Translations under genes and position numbers: made by a program | The notes under the pieces: generated by a model | Seen by the model: the letters and a program-made list of their open reading frames with translations, nothing else | What the model was told of the DNA's origin: nothing | The model's database searches: none | Assembly: GCA_021737205.1 (NCBI GenBank) | Contig: JAIPEK010000014.1 | Coordinates: forward strand, 1-17,876 | Length of the DNA: 17,876 bases | Direction: 5' to 3' | Source of the DNA: Desulfarculaceae bacterium | GTDB taxonomy: Bacteria > Desulfobacterota > Desulfobacteria > Desulfobacterales > Desulfobacteraceae | Shown: in pieces, positions 13,678-17,876 of the stretch | Numbering within the stretch: the stretch's first letter is position 1 | Layout of the letters: each line of letters opens with the position of its first letter

Positions 13678-15807
13678 TTGAAAAAATTATTCTTTACTGC
13701 CGCCATTCTGTTCGGCGTTTTTTTCATTTTGACGGGAATGTCGGCGGAAGCCGCCGACCGGACCGTATCCGTGGGGGTGTATGAAAACGCCCCCAAAGTT
13801 TTTACGGATGAATCCGACCGCCCCGCAGGTATTTTTATCGATATTATCGAATTCATCGCCCAAAAAGAGAACTGGGAGTTACAATTCGTACCCGGTACCT
13901 GGGGAGAGGGGCTGGATCGCCTGGAAAGCGGAGAAATCGACTTGATGCCGGATGTGGCGTATAATGCGGAGCGGACCGAAATATACTCCTTTCATGAAGT
14001 GCCGGTTCTATCTTCGTGGTTCCAGGTATACGCGGGGAAAAATTCAGGCATCCGGTCAATACTGGATCTTGAAGGAAAAACGGTTGCTGTTCTGGAACGC
14101 TCCGTTCAGCACGAAGCGTTTGTGCGGATGAAGAAAGGATTCGATTTGAATGCAAGGATTATTACCCTGCCGGACTATGCCGCCATTTTTCAAAAGGTCC
14201 GGGACAACGAGGCGGACGCCGCCGTCACCAATCGTTTCTACGGTGTCATGCACGCGGATGAATTCGGGCTTGAAGATACGGCGGTGATTTTTCACCCCAG
14301 CGACCTGTTTTTTGCAACTGCCAAAGGGCGGAACCCGGAACTTCTGAAAGCAATTGACGTCCGTTTGTCTGAATTAAAAAAAGACACGCAGTCGGTTTAT
14401 TATCAGTCCCTGAAGCGCTGGATATCCGGGGAGAAACGGTTTAAATTACCGGGCTGGGTGATGATGGCCGGAATGGTTCTGGCCGCAGCCCTTGTTTTAA
14501 GTCTTCTGGGGAGTACACTTCTGAAGCGCCAGGTTAAAGCCAGGACCCGGGAGCTGACCAGGCTGAACCGAACTTATCGCATCCTTAGCGAGTGCAGTCA
14601 GGCCCTTGCCCATTCCGTGGATGAAGCCGGGCTTTTGGAGTCCGTGTGCCGGATTCTTGCGGAAAAGGGAGGGTACTGCATGGCCTGTGTCGCAATTGCG
14701 GAAAAGGACCGCCCGCAGATGCTGTCCGTTGTGGCCCATGCGTACACCGACGGGGAAACAGAGTCTGACGCGGCTGAGGTATGGGGGGGTGCGGATCCCG
14801 ACCGGGATTTTGCAATCCATGTATTCCAAACGGGACAAATTATGTGTGCCCGGGACATTTTTACCGATCCGCAGTTTTCACAATTGCGGGATGATGCGTT
14901 CAGGCGGGGATACCAGTCCGTTTTGATGCTGCCCCTTTCGCACGAAGACGAGAACTTCGGGGTGCTCGGGATTTATTCCTCTGATCCGGCCGCGTTTGAA
15001 AACGAAGAGAAGAATCTGTTTACGGAAATTGCAGAGGATCTGGCGTTCGGCATAACCAGTCATAGAACACGGACGGCCAGGGATTATGCAGAATCCGCTG
15101 ATCGGCTCAAATCGGCTTTTCTGGCGACCATGTCCCATGAGCTTCGCACGCCGCTCAACTCGATTATCGGTTTTACCGGCATTCTGCTGCAGGGGCTGGC
15201 CGGCCCTCTGAACGAGGAGCAGGAAAAGCAGCTGCATATGGTGCAGAACAGTTCCCGGCACCTTCTGGCATTGATCAACGATTTGCTGGATATATCCAAA
15301 ATCGAGTCCGGCCAGCTGACGCTTTCCTTCAGCACTTTCGACGTTGCCTCCGTAATAGACAAGACGGTGCGGATCGTATCTCCTCTGGCCGAGAAGAAGG
15401 GGATCAGTATCCATACGGATGTTGCCGAAGATGTCTCCGAGGCCACCCTTGACCGGCGCCGGCTCGAGCAGGTGACACTCAATCTTTTGAACAATGCGGT
15501 GAAGTTCACGGACAACGGGCGGGTGGATATCGTATGCCGGAGAGAAGAAGGCACATACGTGCTCTCGGTTTCCGATACCGGTATCGGCATACAGCCGGAG
15601 GAGATTTCCGAACTTTTTCTCCCCTTTCACCAGATCGACACCGGGCTTTCGAGGAAAAAGGAGGGAACCGGCCTGGGGTTGTCCATCTGCAAAAAACTGA
15701 TGGATTTGATGAACGGTACCATCCATGTTCAAAGTGCGTGGGGAAAGGGAAGTACGTTTATCATCCGGTTTCCAAAGGAGCCGGCGCAGGAGGAGAACCA
15801 TGACTGA
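13678..15807 (+). CDS. Sensor histidine kinase: periplasmic SBP3 domain-TM-GAF-HisKA-HATPase
   Basis: A 709-residue membrane sensor kinase. A signal peptide (about 1-26, ending SAEA/A) leads into a family-3 solute-binding-like periplasmic domain (about 28-250; NAPKVF..., TWGEGLDRLESGEIDLMPDV, ILDLEGKTVAVLERS). A membrane helix at about 260-282, a GAF domain at about 313-470 and a HisKA dimerisation helix with His487 in ATMSHELRTPLNSIIGF follow. The HATPase has NLLNNAVKFT, DTGIGI and GTGLGLSI. It is expected to bind a small solute, possibly an amino acid, and signal by autophosphorylation. It starts at TTG 13678 and overlaps the following response-regulator gene by 8 bp. It diverges from the BCAA operon, but a regulatory link is unproven. 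There is no own receiver domain. Confidence 0.93.
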   Translation: MKKLFFTAAILFGVFFILTGMSAEAADRTVSVGVYENAPKVFTDESDRPAGIFIDIIEFIAQKENWELQFVPGTWGEGLDRLESGEIDLMPDVAYNAERTEIYSFHEVPVLSSWFQVYAGKNSGIRSILDLEGKTVAVLERSVQHEAFVRMKKGFDLNARIITLPDYAAIFQKVRDNEADAAVTNRFYGVMHADEFGLEDTAVIFHPSDLFFATAKGRNPELLKAIDVRLSELKKDTQSVYYQSLKRWISGEKRFKLPGWVMMAGMVLAAALVLSLLGSTLLKRQVKARTRELTRLNRTYRILSECSQALAHSVDEAGLLESVCRILAEKGGYCMACVAIAEKDRPQMLSVVAHAYTDGETESDAAEVWGGADPDRDFAIHVFQTGQIMCARDIFTDPQFSQLRDDAFRRGYQSVLMLPLSHEDENFGVLGIYSSDPAAFENEEKNLFTEIAEDLAFGITSHRTRTARDYAESADRLKSAFLATMSHELRTPLNSIIGFTGILLQGLAGPLNEEQEKQLHMVQNSSRHLLALINDLLDISKIESGQLTLSFSTFDVASVIDKTVRIVSPLAEKKGISIHTDVAEDVSEATLDRRRLEQVTLNLLNNAVKFTDNGRVDIVCRREEGTYVLSVSDTGIGIQPEEISELFLPFHQIDTGLSRKKEGTGLGLSICKKLMDLMNGTIHVQSAWGKGSTFIIRFPKEPAQEENHD

Positions 15808-16189
15808 CACCTTGTTGATTGTCGAAGACAATGAACAGAATTTTTACATGATGCGCTTTCTTCTGGAAAAGAACGGTTTTTCCATCATCGGCGCGGAGAA
15901 CGGCCGCAAGGGGATTGAAATGGCTCTGCAACACCGGCCGAAAGGAATTTTGCTGGATATTCAGCTGCCGGAAATGGACGGGTATGAGGTTGCCGAAGAG
16001 CTGAAAACCCATGAGGATCTTGATCATGTGCCGATTATAGCGGTTACGTCGTATGCCATGGTCGGAGACCGGGAACGGGTTCTGGCGGCCGGGGCCACCG
16101 GCTATATTGAAAAACCGATTGATCCGGATACGTTTGTGGCCCAGGTGACCGCGTATCTGCGGAACGGCCGGGAGGATGGAAAAAGTTGA
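15800..16189 (+). CDS. Single-domain response regulator (CheY/DivK-like)
   Basis: A 129-residue stand-alone receiver domain. Visible residues are the acidic pair Glu9/Asp10 (IVEDNEQN), phospho-acceptor Asp53 (LLDIQLPEMDG), Thr83 (AVTSYAM) and Lys105 (IEKPID). There is no output domain, so it likely relays phosphate or acts by protein contact. The start ATG 15800 follows AGGAG by about 5 bp and sits inside the last codons of the upstream kinase; an upstream in-frame ATG at 15725 lies deep in the kinase gene and is rejected. The presumed phosphodonor is the preceding kinase. The next kinase gene starts 1 bp after the stop. Confidence 0.93.
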   Translation: MTDTLLIVEDNEQNFYMMRFLLEKNGFSIIGAENGRKGIEMALQHRPKGILLDIQLPEMDGYEVAEELKTHEDLDHVPIIAVTSYAMVGDRERVLAAGATGYIEKPIDPDTFVAQVTAYLRNGREDGKS

Positions 16190-16190
16190 T

Positions 16191-17876
16191 ATGAAAACGA
16201 TCATTGTAGACGACAACGATGAAAGCAGGTATCTGCTCGAAGCCATGCTCAAGGCCAACGGCCATGACGCGGTGTCCGCGGAAAACGGGGCGGAGGCCTT
16301 TGAAAAGCTCATGGCGGAACGGTTCGATCTGATCATCAGTGATATCTTAATGCCGGTGATGGACGGGTTTCAGCTTTGCCGTAAGGTCAAGGCGGATGAT
16401 ACACTCAGAGACATTCCGTTTGTCATATACACCGCCACGTATACCGGCCCCGAGGATGAAGCGTTCGCAGTCAAAATCGGGGCGGACCGGTTTATCCAGA
16501 AACCATGCGAGCCTGATGTTTTTATGGAGGCGATAGGAGAAGTGACGGCTTCGAAAGAGCGGCAAAAGTCATCCTCCGAATCCGGGGAAGCGGGGGAAGA
16601 AGAAGTTTTAAAGCTATATAGCCAGCGGCTTGTCAGAAATCTGGAACAGAAGATGAAGCAGCTGGAACAGGAAGTGGCTACAAGAAAGGAAGCCGAGGAA
16701 AAGCTTGCCCAAAGTGAAAAACAGTACCGGCTTCTGGCGGAAAACATGCTGGACGTGATCTGGGCGATGACGCCGGACCTTACGTTTACTTACGTCAACG
16801 AAGCCGTGCAGGGCCTTTTGGGGTATTCTCCGCAAGAGTGGATCGGAGCCCGACTGCGGGATCACTGTGATAAAGAGAATTTCGAAAAAATGACCCGGGC
16901 GGTGGAAAAGGAAATTGCCAGAGGACCGGCAGGCACCGGAACGATTCTGGAAGCAGTTCTTCTGCACAGGGACGGGTCCGAGGTGCCGGTTGAGATCCAC
17001 GGCCGCGTGGTGTTTGATGAGGAAAATGCACCTGTGCTCCTGCAGGGCATTACAAGGGACATCTCCGAGCGAAGGAGGGCGGAACGGGAGCATGAACGAA
17101 TGTCCGCCCGGCTTGTCCAGGCCCAGAAACTTGAATCCATCGGCACGCTTGCAGGAGGTATCGCCCATGATTTCAACAATATTCTTTCGTCCATCATCGG
17201 GTATACGGAACTTGCACTGAATGAAGTGGAAAAAGGGACAGGGGTCTACCAGGATCTTGTCCAGGTCTGCAAGGCGGGGGAAAGAGCCAAGAAACTGACC
17301 CGGCAGATTCTCAACATCAGCCGGCGGCAACCGCATGCAAAGGGGCCCCTTCGAATCAATCCTCTGGCCGAAGAGGCGCTGAAAATGCTTCGCTCGACCA
17401 TCCCGGCATCCATCGAGATCCATGAACATATTTCAGCCGAGCCTCTGACCGTTTTTGCCGACTCCACCCAGATTCACCAGGTGATCGTGAATCTTGTAAC
17501 CAACGCCATGCATGCCATGACGGAAAGAAACGGGATTATAGAAGTTTGTATCGAGCCTGTGGAATTCGACGGAGAAAGCCTCGGGAAATACCCGGATGCG
17601 GCACCCGGGGAATACGTTTGTCTCACCGTGAGTGATAACGGAGAAGGCATTGCGGCGGATCACCTGGATAAAATATTCGAGCCTTACTTTACCACCAAGG
17701 AAAAAGAAGAGGGCACGGGCCTGGGCCTTTCCGTGGTCCACGGCATCGTCAAGGCCCATGAAGGCCATGTTACGGTTTACAGCGAACCGGGCCGGGGGAC
17801 CGCGTTTCATGTGTATCTGCCGCTTGTCCGGAAATCGGCGGATTCAGGCACGTCGTTGCCAAAGAAAGGCTCTCTT
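16191..17876 (+). CDS. REC-PAS-histidine kinase, 3' end beyond window (partial)
   Basis: An open frame of 562 codons that reaches the right edge without a stop. The N-terminal receiver domain (1-120) has Asp7/Asp8, phospho-acceptor Asp51 (ISDILMPVMDG), Thr81 and Lys104. A Gln/Glu/Lys-rich coiled coil (about 138-170), a PAS domain (about 173-290, ending with the PAC-like GITRDISERR) and a HisKA of the AGGIAHDFNN type (His326) follow. The HATPase has NLVTNAM, DNGEGI, FEPYFTTK and GTGLGLSV. It is soluble, with no membrane segment seen. The Ser/Gly/Lys-rich tail after the HATPase often precedes a C-terminal receiver domain, which would lie outside the window. An in-frame ATG at 16176 adds five residues; 16191 fits the receiver-domain start (MKTIIVDDN) better. 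It probably forms a phosphorelay with the two genes before it. Confidence 0.9.
   Translation, partial: MKTIIVDDNDESRYLLEAMLKANGHDAVSAENGAEAFEKLMAERFDLIISDILMPVMDGFQLCRKVKADDTLRDIPFVIYTATYTGPEDEAFAVKIGADRFIQKPCEPDVFMEAIGEVTASKERQKSSSESGEAGEEEVLKLYSQRLVRNLEQKMKQLEQEVATRKEAEEKLAQSEKQYRLLAENMLDVIWAMTPDLTFTYVNEAVQGLLGYSPQEWIGARLRDHCDKENFEKMTRAVEKEIARGPAGTGTILEAVLLHRDGSEVPVEIHGRVVFDEENAPVLLQGITRDISERRRAEREHERMSARLVQAQKLESIGTLAGGIAHDFNNILSSIIGYTELALNEVEKGTGVYQDLVQVCKAGERAKKLTRQILNISRRQPHAKGPLRINPLAEEALKMLRSTIPASIEIHEHISAEPLTVFADSTQIHQVIVNLVTNAMHAMTERNGIIEVCIEPVEFDGESLGKYPDAAPGEYVCLTVSDNGEGIAADHLDKIFEPYFTTKEKEEGTGLGLSVVHGIVKAHEGHVTVYSEPGRGTAFHVYLPLVRKSADSGTSLPKKGSL

Overview
The window looks like chromosomal DNA of a sulfate-reducer-type deltaproteobacterium (Desulfobacterota, probably Desulfobacterales). 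This is inferred from moderately high GC, SBP/GAF and REC/PAS histidine kinases, citramalate-based isoleucine synthesis inside one branched-chain amino acid (BCAA) operon, and dispersed CATGAAGGA-type and ACAAGAR heptamer repeats. No rRNA or other taxonomic marker is present.

Layout. Positions 1-489 hold no convincing gene but contain two large folded or palindromic elements (3-117 and 234-422). On the minus strand, 4389 down to 490, is a compact three-gene operon: a membrane-anchored transglutaminase-like protein, an ABC ATPase and a polytopic ABC permease, with a candidate promoter at 4425-4453. On the minus strand from 13404 down to 4681 is a complete BCAA operon: promoter, leader peptide, attenuator terminator, ilvD, ilvB, ilvN, ilvC, cimA, leuA. 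The stretches between ilvB and ilvN, between ilvN and ilvC, and after leuA carry three copies of a palindromic repeat and two heptanucleotide arrays. On the plus strand, divergent from the operon, are a periplasmic-binding-domain sensor kinase, a single-domain response regulator and a REC-PAS-histidine kinase that runs off the right edge. A 126-bp MITE-like element with 21-bp inverted ends and an exact 8-bp target duplication sits between the ilv promoter and the kinase.

How it works together. IlvBN, IlvC and IlvD make the 2-oxo acid precursors of valine and isoleucine. CimA commits pyruvate and acetyl-CoA to threonine-independent isoleucine synthesis, and LeuA commits 2-oxoisovalerate to leucine. 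LeuCD and LeuB, needed by both side branches, and a transaminase are not in the window. The operon is preceded by an unannotated 29-residue leader ORF in which 13 of 14 consecutive codons are Ile, Leu or Val. It is followed by a strong intrinsic terminator ending 18 bp before ilvD, which is the layout of a ribosome-mediated transcription attenuator. This is the most notable regulatory feature. The other second-look items are the MITE, the ~119-bp direct repeats bracketing ilvN, and a ketol-acid reductoisomerase of the Bacteroidetes/fungal-like type.
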